A stretch of 64,000 nucleotides of DNA. Origin: an uncultured Pseudomonadales bacterium (GTDB lineage Bacteria > Pseudomonadota > Gammaproteobacteria > Pseudomonadales > Balneatricaceae). The stretch spans positions 29,070-93,069 of the forward strand of contig CALKFY010000039.1 of NCBI GenBank assembly GCA_938084925.1, given 5' to 3'. A program made the position numbers and the translations under genes. The notes beneath the pieces are model-generated. The model was given only the letters and a program-made list of their open reading frames with translations, was not told the origin of the DNA and searched no databases. Within the stretch, counting starts at the first letter, position 1; the number at the start of each line of letters is the position of its first letter. Shown here piece by piece: positions 10,860 to 19,902 of the stretch.

Positions 10860-12296
10860 TTATAAAACTTGATCGGCAGGAGCTAGGAAACGAGATTCCT
10901 GTTCCATTTGAATGGATTTGTCATCAACTGATTTTACATCAAATGTGATGTCAGTTTTAGGGCTCTCGAGATCATCCGTGTGAATACGGATACGTAACAT
11001 CTCTTCGATGGTAGCGTTTGGTGCAATTTGCAGTCGTTGTTTACCAAGGTATTCGTAGTTTTCTACGTCGTTAAGATCAACACTTATGGTAATGCCTGCT
11101 TGACTCTTGTTAGAGACCTTAAGGTGGTAGGTGTTTTCAATAATGCCCTCACCTAAATCCCGGAATAAAGTCTGTCGATCGCGAATAAGGTCAACTTCGA
11201 TAGGTACACGGGCGAATAACTGCATGCCTATATAGGTGGTGATAGCCAGTACTGCCACGCCATAACCGATAAAGCGTGGGCGTAGTAGATGATAGGTTTG
11301 GCCTTCGAGTACATTTTCCGTAGCGTAGCGCACCAACCCTTTTGGTTTACCTAAACGTTCCATTACTTCGTTACAACCATCAATACAGGCAGCACAAGAG
11401 ATGCATTCATATTGCAGACCATCACGGATATCTATGCCGACAGGGCATACGGCCACACACACGCCACAATCGACACAATCGCCTAGGTCGTCCTCGATAG
11501 CCTGCTTGCGGGAGCCTTTTCCACGAGGTTCGCCACGGGCTTCATCATAGGTGACGATTAAGGTGTCTGGGTCAAACATAACACTTTGGAAGCGCGCATA
11601 AGGACACATGTGTTTACACACTTGCTCGCGCATATAGCCGGAGTTTAGGTAAGTGGCCACGGTGAAGAACAGTAACCACCAGGATTCCCAAGGGCCAAAT
11701 TCCATGGTGGAGAACTTGCCAAGTAGCTCTTGGATCGGTGTAAAGTAGCCGACAAAAGTGATAGCCGTGGCAATTGATATCGTCCCCCAAAGGCTGTGTT
11801 TTACAAATTTTTTGCGAAACTTGGTAAGGCTCATGGGCTTGCTGTCTAGCTTCTTGCGCTCATTACGGCTACCCTCGGCAAACTCTTCGGCCCACATAAA
11901 GAAGTAGGTCCATACAGTTTGGAAGCAGGCATAGCCACACCAAGCGCGACCCGCAAAGACGGTGACAAAGAAAAGCACAAAGGCAAACAAAATCAACAAG
12001 CCGCTCAAAAGGGCAAAGTCTTGTGGCCAAAAGGTCAGAAAGAAAACGTGGAATTGTCGCGCAGGTAAATCAAATAGTACCGCCTGACGATCATCCCAGC
12101 TTAACCAAGGTGTGAGGTAATACATCAACAGCAGTCCCCAAGCGCTGATGTTGCGTACGTTACGATAAATGCCTTTGTAGGCCCTAACGTAGATGCGTTC
12201 ACTCTTTTCGTACAGCTCTACGACCTGTTTTTTTGGTGGGCTGTCGACTTGCTTAGTGGGAATCTTGTCCATGTTCATCCTGCAAAACAGTATCAA
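10860..12296 (-). CDS. ccoG: Cytochrome c oxidase accessory protein CcoG (FixG/RdxA)
   Basis: 'CGYACFQTVW', ferredoxin motifs 'CVDCGVCVAVCPVGIDIR' and 'CISCAACIDGC'. A start a few codons downstream is possible. Confidence 0.92.
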   Translation of the reverse strand: MILFCRMNMDKIPTKQVDSPPKKQVVELYEKSERIYVRAYKGIYRNVRNISAWGLLLMYYLTPWLSWDDRQAVLFDLPARQFHVFFLTFWPQDFALLSGLLILFAFVLFFVTVFAGRAWCGYACFQTVWTYFFMWAEEFAEGSRNERKKLDSKPMSLTKFRKKFVKHSLWGTISIATAITFVGYFTPIQELLGKFSTMEFGPWESWWLLFFTVATYLNSGYMREQVCKHMCPYARFQSVMFDPDTLIVTYDEARGEPRGKGSRKQAIEDDLGDCVDCGVCVAVCPVGIDIRDGLQYECISCAACIDGCNEVMERLGKPKGLVRYATENVLEGQTYHLLRPRFIGYGVAVLAITTYIGMQLFARVPIEVDLIRDRQTLFRDLGEGIIENTYHLKVSNKSQAGITISVDLNDVENYEYLGKQRLQIAPNATIEEMLRIRIHTDDLESPKTDITFDVKSVDDKSIQMEQESRFLAPADQVL

Positions 12297-12306
12297 TTTA
12301 TAAATC

Positions 12307-12360
12307 TAACAATTAAAAAAGCGGACTCAGAGAGTACTGAATCCGCTTTTTTAATTGTTA
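12307..12360. terminator. Bidirectional terminator-like hairpin, 24-bp stem (23/24), 6-nt loop, A/T tracts on both sides
   Basis: taacaattaaaaaagcggactcag / agagta / ctgaatccgcttttttaattgtta, between ccoP and ccoG. Confidence 0.85.
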
Positions 12361-12406
12361 TGACGCGGTAGAGTAGGGGCTTTGCTAAGCAAGGCCCCTA
12401 TTGTCA

Positions 12407-13291
12407 TTAGTTAGACAGACTGTAAACGTAGCCAGAGATCAGGTGGATCTTGTCTTCACTCAACAAGGCACCGTGTGCAGGCATGACACCGTTACGACCC
12501 TGGCGAATGGAGTGAGCTACCTTTTCAAAACTGCTGCCGTACAACCAAGTGTTGTCTGTTAGATTAGGTGCACCAAGCATTTGGTTACCTTTACCATCAA
12601 CCCCGTGGCAGGCAACACACATGGCCTGATAAGTCGTCTTGCCTTGGGCTGTTGCCTTGGCATCAACTTCTTGGCCACTCAAACTCAAGACATAAGATGT
12701 CACGTTACGAACGCCGTCTTCACCAATGATGGGGCCCCAAGGTGGCATGGCACCGGTACGACCATTGGTGATAGAAGCCTTGATAGTTTCACCCGCACCA
12801 CCGTACAACCAATCACTGTCAGAAAGGTTAGGGAAACCATAAGCACCGGCGCCACCTTGACCGTGACATACAGCACAGTTGTTGTTGAACATACGCTGAC
12901 CCATTAGACGGGCATCGTCATTACCGGCAATTTCCTCAACACCTAAATTGGTGAACTGAGCAAACACTGGCTTGTAGTGTTCGTCAGCATGGGCCATTTC
13001 TTCTTCCCACTGGTTGTAGCTGGTCCAGTTCAGGTAGCCCTTATAGGTGCCAAGACCTGGATAGAGGAACAGATAAACGACACCGAAAACAATGGTGATC
13101 ATGAACATGTTGAACCACCAGCGCGGTAGTGGGTTATCCAGTTCTTCAATGCCGTCAAAGGCATGGTCCATGGTTTCAGTGGTGGTTTCTTTAAACACTT
13201 CGCTTTTGCGAGTGCGCAATACTAAGATCAAACAGCCTAGGATTACCGCAATGGTAATAGCTGAGATCCAGAAGCTCCAAAAACTAGTCAT
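12407..13291 (-). CDS. ccoP: cbb3 oxidase subunit III (diheme cytochrome c)
   Basis: Two CxxCH motifs 'CAVCHG', 'CVACHG'. Start reassigned from 13396 to 13291 (MTSFWSFWIS...) because the track N-terminus overlaps ccoQ in another frame. Confidence 0.92.
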   Translation of the reverse strand: MTSFWSFWISAITIAVILGCLILVLRTRKSEVFKETTTETMDHAFDGIEELDNPLPRWWFNMFMITIVFGVVYLFLYPGLGTYKGYLNWTSYNQWEEEMAHADEHYKPVFAQFTNLGVEEIAGNDDARLMGQRMFNNNCAVCHGQGGAGAYGFPNLSDSDWLYGGAGETIKASITNGRTGAMPPWGPIIGEDGVRNVTSYVLSLSGQEVDAKATAQGKTTYQAMCVACHGVDGKGNQMLGAPNLTDNTWLYGSSFEKVAHSIRQGRNGVMPAHGALLSEDKIHLISGYVYSLSN

Positions 13292-13460
13292 GTTTGATGT
13301 CTCCGTTTTTTTCCTTGGCCTGCTCTTCGTCAGCGAAAGGCAGGTTTGCGGCTTCATCGAAGCCTTTTGTACGTCGTGGACTGAGAACCCATGCATAGAG
13401 CCCGATAAAGGTTATCAGCATGATGACTACTATGTATGGGCCGTAGCTATCGTAGGACAT
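13284..13460 (-). CDS. ccoQ: cbb3 oxidase subunit CcoQ (not in the supplied ORF track)
   Basis: Hand translation: MSYDSYGPYIVVIMLITFIGLYAWVLSPRRTKGFDEAANLPFADEEQAKEKNGDIKHD*; one TM plus CcoQ-like tail; 8-nt overlap with ccoP start. Confidence 0.9.
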   Translation of the reverse strand: MSYDSYGPYIVVIMLITFIGLYAWVLSPRRTKGFDEAANLPFADEEQAKEKNGDIKHD

Positions 13461-13462
13461 AA

Positions 13463-14074
13463 TTAACGCCTGTTAGACATCACAGTGCCTAGCTGTTGAA
13501 GGTAGGCAACCAGAGCAGTAATCTCGGTCTTACCTTGCACTTCAGCTTCAGCATTAGCAATGGCTTCGTCGGTAAATGGAACACCTACCATACGCAGGGC
13601 TTCCATCTTCTTCGGAGTGACTTCGCCATCTAGCTTATCGCTAAACAACCAAGGATAAGAAGGCATGATGGACTCTGGTACAACGTCACGAGGGTTATAC
13701 AAGTGGGCCCGGTGCCAGTCGTCAGAATAACGGCCGCCTACGCGAGCCAAATCTGGACCAGTACGCTTGGAGCCCCAAAGGAATGGGTGGTCGTAAACGA
13801 ATTCTCCGGCAACAGAGTAATGACCGTAGCGCTCAGTTTCGGCACGGAACGGACGAATCTGCTGAGTGTGACAGACGTTACAGCCTTCTCGAATATAAAT
13901 ATCGCGACCTTCAAGTTCCAGAGGGGTTAGTACTCGTAGGCCTTCAACAGGTACGGTAGTTTCCTTTTGGAAAAATAAGGGAACGATTTCTGCTAGACCA
14001 CCACCGCTAATGACGATGACGATCAATAGAATCATCAGACTGATGTTCTTTTCAATGGTTTCGTGTTTGATCAT
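13463..14074 (-). CDS. ccoO: cbb3 oxidase subunit II (monoheme cytochrome c)
   Basis: 203 aa; '[23 protein letters not shown]'. Confidence 0.95.
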   Translation of the reverse strand: MIKHETIEKNISLMILLIVIVISGGGLAEIVPLFFQKETTVPVEGLRVLTPLELEGRDIYIREGCNVCHTQQIRPFRAETERYGHYSVAGEFVYDHPFLWGSKRTGPDLARVGGRYSDDWHRAHLYNPRDVVPESIMPSYPWLFSDKLDGEVTPKKMEALRMVGVPFTDEAIANAEAEVQGKTEITALVAYLQQLGTVMSNRR

Positions 14075-14086
14075 GATGGCGATTCC

Positions 14087-15508
14087 TTATGCAGCAGATG
14101 AAGCAGCGGCCGGAGCAGTAGAATTACTACGTACGGTCTGCCATGTGTTGTAAGCCATAACCAGCATGCCGGTTAGGAAGAAAGTACCACCGATAACACG
14201 TACCAGGTAGCCCATGTAACTGGCTTCTAGTGCTTCAACGAAGCTATAAGTCAGCGTGCCGTCTTGGTTTACTGCGCGCCACATTAAGCCCTGTAGAATA
14301 CCGTTAACCCACATAGCAGCGATGTATAAAACAACGCCAATAGTGGCTAGCCAAAAGTGCGTGTTGATCAGCTTCACGCTATACATAGAGGCTTTGCCCC
14401 ATAGCTTGGGCAGCATGTGATAAATGGCACCAATTGAAATCATGGCAACCCAGCCCAAAGCACCGGCATGTACATGACCTATGGTCCAGTCAGTGTTGTG
14501 AGATAACGCGTTAACTGTCTTGATTGACATCATTGGGCCTTCAAAGGTGGCCATGCCGTAGAATGACAAAGATACTACCAAGAAGCGTAATACAGGGTCG
14601 GTGCGTAGTTTGTGCCATGCGCCAGACAAGGTCATCATGCCGTTGATCATGCCGCCCCAAGATGGTGCTAGTAGAATCAGGGACATAACCATACCTACAG
14701 ATTGGGTCCAGTCAGGTAGAGCTGAATAATGCAAGTGGTGGGCGCCAGCCCACATGTAGGTAGCGATCAAAGCCCAGAAGTGTACTACCGATAAACGGTA
14801 GGAATAGATTGGGCGTTCGGCTTGTTTAGGTACGAAGTAGTACATCATGCCCAAGAAACCGGCAGTTAGGAAGAAGCCTACGGCATTGTGACCGTACCAC
14901 CACTGCACCATGGCATCCACTGTACCAGCATAGGCAGAGTAGGACTTGGTTAAGGTTACTGGAATGGCAGCACTATTGACAAGGTGCAATACGGCAACGG
15001 TGATGATGAAGGCCATGAAGAACCAGTTGCCCACATAAATGTGGGAAGTCTTACGCTTAGCTACCGTGCCAAGGAAGACAATAGCGTAGGAAACCCATAC
15101 CAAGGTGATCAAAATATCGATTGGCCATTCTAGTTCAGCGTATTCCTTGGAAGACGTGATACCCATAGGTAGGGTGATGGCTGCCAATACGATGACCAGT
15201 TGCCAGCCCCAGAAAGTAAATTTCACTAGTGGTTCTGCAAACAGGCGCACCTGACAGGTGCGCTGTACTATATAGTAGGAGGTGGCGAACAAAGCGCTAC
15301 CGCCAAAAGCGAAGATTACTGCGTTGGTGTGCAGTGGGCGCAAGCGACCGAAGCTCAACCAGGCGGTATCGAAGTTAAGGGCAGGCCAGACCAATTCAGC
15401 AGCGATCCAGACACCGACGGTCATGCCGACGATACCCCAGATAACTGTCATAATTGCAAACTGGCGCACGACCTTATAGTTATAAGTGTCGGGAGTAGTT
15501 TCACTCAT
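14087..15508 (-). CDS. ccoN: cbb3 oxidase subunit I
   Basis: 473 aa; heme-copper oxidase I with '[28 protein letters not shown]' and '[27 protein letters not shown]'. Confidence 0.96.
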   Translation of the reverse strand: MSETTPDTYNYKVVRQFAIMTVIWGIVGMTVGVWIAAELVWPALNFDTAWLSFGRLRPLHTNAVIFAFGGSALFATSYYIVQRTCQVRLFAEPLVKFTFWGWQLVIVLAAITLPMGITSSKEYAELEWPIDILITLVWVSYAIVFLGTVAKRKTSHIYVGNWFFMAFIITVAVLHLVNSAAIPVTLTKSYSAYAGTVDAMVQWWYGHNAVGFFLTAGFLGMMYYFVPKQAERPIYSYRLSVVHFWALIATYMWAGAHHLHYSALPDWTQSVGMVMSLILLAPSWGGMINGMMTLSGAWHKLRTDPVLRFLVVSLSFYGMATFEGPMMSIKTVNALSHNTDWTIGHVHAGALGWVAMISIGAIYHMLPKLWGKASMYSVKLINTHFWLATIGVVLYIAAMWVNGILQGLMWRAVNQDGTLTYSFVEALEASYMGYLVRVIGGTFFLTGMLVMAYNTWQTVRSNSTAPAAASSAA

Positions 15509-15528
15509 AGTAGTTTCTCATCAAGTGC

Positions 15529-15582
15529 TAAAAAAATAATAAAAGTCCCTTGTACCAATTTACTGAGCTGGCACTAAGGACC
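15529..15582 (-). promoter_or_regulatory. Terminator-like hairpin plus U-rich tract in the ccoN 5' leader (candidate attenuator)
   Basis: Minus strand GTCCTTAGTGCCA-GCTCAGTAAAT-TGGTACAAGGGAC followed by TTTTATTATTTTTTT, ending 20 nt before the ccoN ATG; 12/13 pairs counting G.U. Confidence 0.5.
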
Positions 15583-15870
15583 TTTTAGTTATTGTAGCTC
15601 TAGCTTTTAAGTTAGAGCTTGCCCTTTTATGTGGGCGAATTTACGCGGAGAATTATCCTTTAAAAAGGCGCACTATTCAATCTGAATGGTGGTTAAATTC
15701 CCGGTATAAATCAAAAATATAGCTCACATATATCGAATCGTTATTTTCTTATGCCAATTTTATGGCTTTTGGTTTTGATTCGTACCCTAGGATTGGGGTA
15801 GGCTAGGTAAATCCTAAATCTTGCCTAGCTTCGTCAGTTTATCAGGAGCTCATTAACTAAGAAGTGACAT

Positions 15871-16551
15871 ATGTCAATTCAGTACCTCTCTAGTCTTTTG
15901 CATTGCCATCAATCTACACTAGGGGATTATCTACAAGGTGGTAGTGGTGATCAACACGTTATTCTCGCCCATGGTTCAGGCGTGGGCATGCGCCACGATT
16001 TCATGCAGCGTCAAGCTGATGCTCTTATTAATCAAGGCTTTAAGGTGAGTTTATTTGAATATCAATATATGCAAACCATCACTGCTACCGGTAAGCGTCG
16101 TCCCCCGGCAAGAATGCCTGTGCTGCTGGAAGAGCATCGTGCTTGGTTGGCTGAGCTAGGGCAGGGTAAGTCAGTTTGGTTGATGGGCAAGTCTATGGGG
16201 GGGCGTTCATCTAGTTTATTGGCCCAAGACGGCGAATCAAAGTTGGTTTTAGGTTGGTGTGCCCTTGGTTACCCCTTTCACCCCCAAAAAAAACCGGATA
16301 ACTTGCGGGTTGAGCATCTCTTAACTAACGCTAGTCCAGGTTTGATTATACAAGGCACGAGGGATGCCTTGGGTAATCAAGAAGAAGTGGTCACATATCA
16401 AATTCCTAGATCTATTAAGGTGCATTGGCTGGCACATATGGATCATGGTTTTAATGCCTATAAACAAGCGCCTATAACTCAAGAGCAAGCGATTCAACAA
16501 AGCGCTGTTTGGTTTAAAGAATGGGTGTTGCAGCAAATTGAAGATGAATAA
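15871..16551 (+). CDS. Alpha/beta-hydrolase family protein (KANL3/Tex30-like)
   Basis: 226 aa; 'ILAHGSGVGM', 'LMGKSMGGRSSSLLA', C-terminal 'MDHGFNAYK'. Confidence 0.75.
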   Translation: MSIQYLSSLLHCHQSTLGDYLQGGSGDQHVILAHGSGVGMRHDFMQRQADALINQGFKVSLFEYQYMQTITATGKRRPPARMPVLLEEHRAWLAELGQGKSVWLMGKSMGGRSSSLLAQDGESKLVLGWCALGYPFHPQKKPDNLRVEHLLTNASPGLIIQGTRDALGNQEEVVTYQIPRSIKVHWLAHMDHGFNAYKQAPITQEQAIQQSAVWFKEWVLQQIEDE

Positions 16552-16619
16552 CGGTCGAAACCCTGATTGATTCGAGGTAAACTGCCGTCACTTTTCGAAA
16601 GCGCAACAGATATGACATC

Positions 16620-16859
16620 ATGACTTCTTCTTTGACTCCAGATCTCGTGCTAGATGCCGTGGGGCTTTTTTGCCCAGAGCCTGTGATGATGATGCACAGT
16701 AAAATTCGTGATATAGAATCAGGCCAGATCTTGCAAGTGTTGGCAACGGATCCCTCAACCAAAAGAGATATTCCTAAATTCTGTATTTTTTTGGGGCATG
16801 AGTTGCTGAGCCAGGTTGAAGAAGGCGAGCAGTACCATTACTTAATTCGCAAAGGCTAA
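16620..16859 (+). CDS. tusA: Sulfurtransferase TusA family protein
   Basis: 79 aa; '[45 protein letters not shown]'. Confidence 0.9.
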   Translation: MTSSLTPDLVLDAVGLFCPEPVMMMHSKIRDIESGQILQVLATDPSTKRDIPKFCIFLGHELLSQVEEGEQYHYLIRKG

Positions 16860-17584
16860 GCTTCGGATGTGAAGCTATTCAACAGTTCTTGTAGATCTTG
16901 ATCGCTTTCTTTTAGCTTGACTGCTATGCGGTATTGAAAAAAACAACAAAAGTCATCGCTGTCTTCGCAAGGCATCAAGGCTGCGTCCCCTAGTAGAACT
17001 GGCCAGCGTTCAACTTCGTGCAGATTAATCACCATAGCTTGTACGCTACCATTACTCAACAAGCGCCAGCTAAACACTTCATTCATGCTAAAGCTTTTTA
17101 AATCATCATTTGAAAAAATCGCATGGGTACCACAGGTATCAGGCAGTTCCTGAATAATTACTTCTTCTGCACTCGGTTCAAAATGGAAATAATCTGCGGC
17201 TGACTGCAACTCTAGGCGTTTGTGTTCTGGGGCTGCCACTACAAGTTCATCTACTCCTGGGTCAAAATAACCGAGAAAGAAACCTGAGTCAGGGTGATTT
17301 AATTCTGTGCAGCGAATTAACTGATCAAACCATGGAATCATACCGTCAACAGAGCCATCGGCAAGTAATGCCCAAAATAGTATATTGACGCTATGCACTT
17401 GTTGGCCTGGTTGTGGAGTGCCATGAGTGTCGGCATAGAGTGCCTCGAAACCATCTAGCTCCGACGCGAGGCGGACTATCTGAGGTGTTTTCTCAGATGT
17501 GTATTGTTGGCCACTAAATAAGTCAATAACCTTACTTTCGGTGACATTTGTTGGCCCTGTGGAAGGTTTTCGTGAATTACTCAT
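16856..17584 (-). CDS. Hypothetical protein
   Basis: 242 aa ORF, convergent 4-nt overlap with tusA; no family recognised. Confidence 0.6.
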   Translation of the reverse strand: MSNSRKPSTGPTNVTESKVIDLFSGQQYTSEKTPQIVRLASELDGFEALYADTHGTPQPGQQVHSVNILFWALLADGSVDGMIPWFDQLIRCTELNHPDSGFFLGYFDPGVDELVVAAPEHKRLELQSAADYFHFEPSAEEVIIQELPDTCGTHAIFSNDDLKSFSMNEVFSWRLLSNGSVQAMVINLHEVERWPVLLGDAALMPCEDSDDFCCFFQYRIAVKLKESDQDLQELLNSFTSEA

Positions 17585-17771
17585 AACCTACTCCTGTCGT
17601 CAACTAAAGGGAAAAACTCAATGCTGATTTGACAATGGGTATCCACAGTATAGGCAGGGATATTAGAAAAACACAAGTTTCTGGTTCTGGAGAGAGCGCC
17701 CAAAATCGTCAAATAATACCTAATTAGTGGCTATTTGTTAGCGTTTTGGCGTTTCTAGTGTAGCTAGGCAG

Positions 17772-18206
17772 TTGTTTAATGGGTACAATTCGTTTGCCAA
17801 TGAAGGCAATGTTTTTTTGATGGACGTGTTGATGAGCGGTGAAAACTTTAAAGGCGTAACCCATATGCTTGAGCAGATGGAAGCGTTTGTGGAGAAAACT
17901 GAACAGGGCCTTAAACAAGGTCGTGAGCGAGTAGGTAAGCTGCGCACGCAATATCAAACGCTAAAGGCAAGTGAAACTGTGCTGAAGCAACAGCAAGAAA
18001 AGACATTACCTTCAGAGCCTGAATTAAAGGCTCCAGTTAATAAAATACAGCAGCCTGCTGCAGAACCTGCCGCCCTTAAGGCGGAAGCTCCAAAATCACC
18101 CACTAAGCGAGTATTACGAGCTAGCCCTAGCCAGCCCGACTCGGAACCGTCACCAGAAACTGAAATACAGCATGAATCAACAGAACGAACCTACCTCCGA
18201 AAATAA
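17772..18206 (+). CDS. Hypothetical coiled-coil protein upstream of proQ (start uncertain: 17772, 17820 or 17832)
   Basis: 'MSGENFKGVTHMLEQMEAFVEKTEQGLKQGRERVGKLRTQYQTLK...' then a Pro/Ala-rich tail; overlaps proQ start by 35 nt in another frame. Confidence 0.55.
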   Translation: MFNGYNSFANEGNVFLMDVLMSGENFKGVTHMLEQMEAFVEKTEQGLKQGRERVGKLRTQYQTLKASETVLKQQQEKTLPSEPELKAPVNKIQQPAAEPAALKAEAPKSPTKRVLRASPSQPDSEPSPETEIQHESTERTYLRK

Positions 18207-18828
18207 TTCCGTAACGCCAGAAGTAGAAGCACCTGCAGTAGTCGCTGCTGAGTCTGCGACTCCGGTAGCTAATGAAGCCGCCGCAGCTGAGCGCAAAAAA
18301 GCCAAAAGTCGCGCTGCTAACAGGGCTGCGGTTCAGTTGCTTTGCGAAACCTATCCGCAAACCTTTGCGATTTCTGAACCTAAGCCTTTGAAAATTGGTA
18401 TTCAGGAAGAGTTGGTTGCTGATGGCAAGCTTAGTCAAAATAAGATTAAGCGTGGTCTAGCTAGTTATGTGCGTGCGTACGCTTATTTGCGTTCACAAAC
18501 TGATGGTGCTGCACGTGTTAACCTTGCTGGTGAAGCAGATGGTGCGGTAACGGCAGACGAGGCCGCACATGCGGTGAGCAAGTTGCCAGCTCAGCGTGAG
18601 CCTAAGCCGCGTAACAAGAATGCTCGCGCGGGTGATAAGTCTGGTGACAAGCGCGGTGCACGTCGTCCTAACAAGACAGCAAAGCAGTCACAGCAACGTC
18701 AAGCTCATGCTAAGCAAGCCCGTCAAGGTCAGCCTAAGGTGGAAAAGGCAGATAATCCTTTCCAAGGTTTAGACGATGGTCAGCGCATGGCAAGCAAGTT
18801 AGATCTGTTGTTGAGCAAACATAAGTAA
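18172..18828 (+). CDS. proQ: ProQ/FinO-family RNA-binding protein
   Basis: 218 aa; 'VQLLCETYPQTFAISEPKPLKIGIQEELVADGKLSQNKIKRGLASYVRAYAYL' matches the FinO/ProQ domain; basic tail. Confidence 0.88.
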   Translation: MNQQNEPTSENNSVTPEVEAPAVVAAESATPVANEAAAAERKKAKSRAANRAAVQLLCETYPQTFAISEPKPLKIGIQEELVADGKLSQNKIKRGLASYVRAYAYLRSQTDGAARVNLAGEADGAVTADEAAHAVSKLPAQREPKPRNKNARAGDKSGDKRGARRPNKTAKQSQQRQAHAKQARQGQPKVEKADNPFQGLDDGQRMASKLDLLLSKHK

Positions 18829-18846
18829 GCTGAACACCAACCTAAG

Positions 18847-18872
18847 AAGCCCGACACTGATCGGGCTTTTTT
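18847..18872 (+). terminator. Intrinsic terminator of the proQ-family gene
   Basis: aagcccgacactgatcgggcttttttt, hairpin plus T tract. Confidence 0.85.
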
Positions 18873-18884
18873 GTGCGTCAAATT

Positions 18885-18898
18885 TAGTGGTGCCACTA
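18885..18898. repeat. 14-bp near-palindromic bracketing repeat, left copy (tagtggtgccacta)
   Basis: Exact match to 19285-19298. Confidence 0.8.
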
Positions 18899-18906
18899 GC
18901 TATACC

Positions 18907-19038
18907 GGCTACAGGCAAGGTTTACTTATCTCACTTACGTCCTTGGCTGGCTCCGCCAGCTACCTTGTGCTAATCCATAATAGGTAACCATGCTCAGCGG
19001 CGTCATAATCGTTCCATAAGTAAACCTTGCCAGCAGCC
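18907..19038 (-). repeat. Short, inverted copy (A') of the dispersed arm-flanked element, central part deleted
   Basis: Reverse complement of 18930-19015 matches both ends of the 19.1-kb core (GATTATGACGC..GAGCATG and AGCTGGCG.AG.CAGCCAAG) but lacks the GCGCGAGGACTG..CCGCAGCGCCCATGG middle. Own arms 18907-18929/19016-19038, 21/23 paired. Confidence 0.8.
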
Positions 19039-19082
19039 TCTGCACTAGGTCATAACAATCGATAACACTCGCACTTAGCTAA

Positions 19083-19271
19083 AGCCATTATGCCGTTGCC
19101 CTTGACCGATTATGACGCAGCCGAGCATGACGGCTAGACCATGGAAATAGCGCGAGGACTGTCTGAGGCGTTTTTTGCCGAGTTCCGCAGCGCCCATGGG
19201 TTAGTCGTCAGCGCAGGGAAGCTGGCGAAGTCAGCCAAGCAAGTTAGGTCAAGGGCAACGGCGTGATGGCT
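19083..19271 (+). repeat. Dispersed arm-flanked element, copy A
   Basis: Core shares 'gccgagttccgcagcgcccatgg' exactly with copies B and C. Arms 19083-19107/19247-19271: 23 Watson-Crick and 2 G.U pairs. Confidence 0.9.
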
Positions 19272-19284
19272 GTGCGGAGGTGAC

Positions 19285-19298
19285 TAGTGGTGCCACTA
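19285..19298. repeat. 14-bp near-palindromic bracketing repeat, right copy (tagtggtgccacta)
   Basis: Exact match to 18885-18898. Confidence 0.8.
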
Positions 19299-19350
19299 AG
19301 TCTGGGTGGTTTTAGGACTAGAGTCTGTGGCATGGAGTGGTGAGAATAAA

Positions 19351-19376
19351 AAAGCCCGCTACTAGGAGCGGGCTTT
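19351..19376 (-). terminator. Intrinsic terminator downstream of trxA
   Basis: aaagcccgctactaggagcgggcttt; T tract on the minus strand. Confidence 0.8.
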
Positions 19377-19407
19377 CGGAAACCTGGTGAGGCTTATCTA
19401 TGACAAA

Positions 19408-19734
19408 TTAGGTGTTGTCAGAGATGAAGGCCAAAAGGTCAGACTTGGACATAGCGCCAACCTTAGTGCCCGCTACTTCGCCGTCTTTGAAAAGCATCAA
19501 AGTAGGGATGCCACGAACGCCAAACCGACCAGCGACTTCGGTGTTGTCATCAACGTTGATTTTGCAAACCTTAACACTGCCAGCAAACTCAGCACCAACC
19601 TCTTCCAAAACAGGAGCAATCATCTTGCAAGGGCCACACCAAGGTGCCCAGAAGTCTAGCAATACAGGGACGTCGGAGTTGATAACGTCAAGGTCAAAAG
19701 ATGCGTCGGTAACAGCTACTGTGTTTTCGCTCAT
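19408..19734 (-). CDS. trxA: Thioredoxin
   Basis: '[19 protein letters not shown]'; start trimmed to [10 protein letters not shown] (track 19761). Confidence 0.95.
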   Translation of the reverse strand: MSENTVAVTDASFDLDVINSDVPVLLDFWAPWCGPCKMIAPVLEEVGAEFAGSVKVCKINVDDNTEVAGRFGVRGIPTLMLFKDGEVAGTKVGAMSKSDLLAFISDNT

Positions 19735-19902
19735 GGTAAGTTCTCCTGGCTTATTTGCCACTAGGTCATTAATGGGGCATATGATACTTGGTTTTACAAA
19801 AAAACTCAGCCTTATTTAGTCGAGTTAGGCTATTTGTATCAGATTTTTCTTATATAAGGTCTGTGTTTGACTTTTCAAGACCAAATACATCAAACATGGT
19901 GT

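Noticed and set aside
18127-18438. Minus-strand ORF antisense to the proQ-family start
   Set aside because: Overlaps a well-supported CDS and has no recognisable domain.
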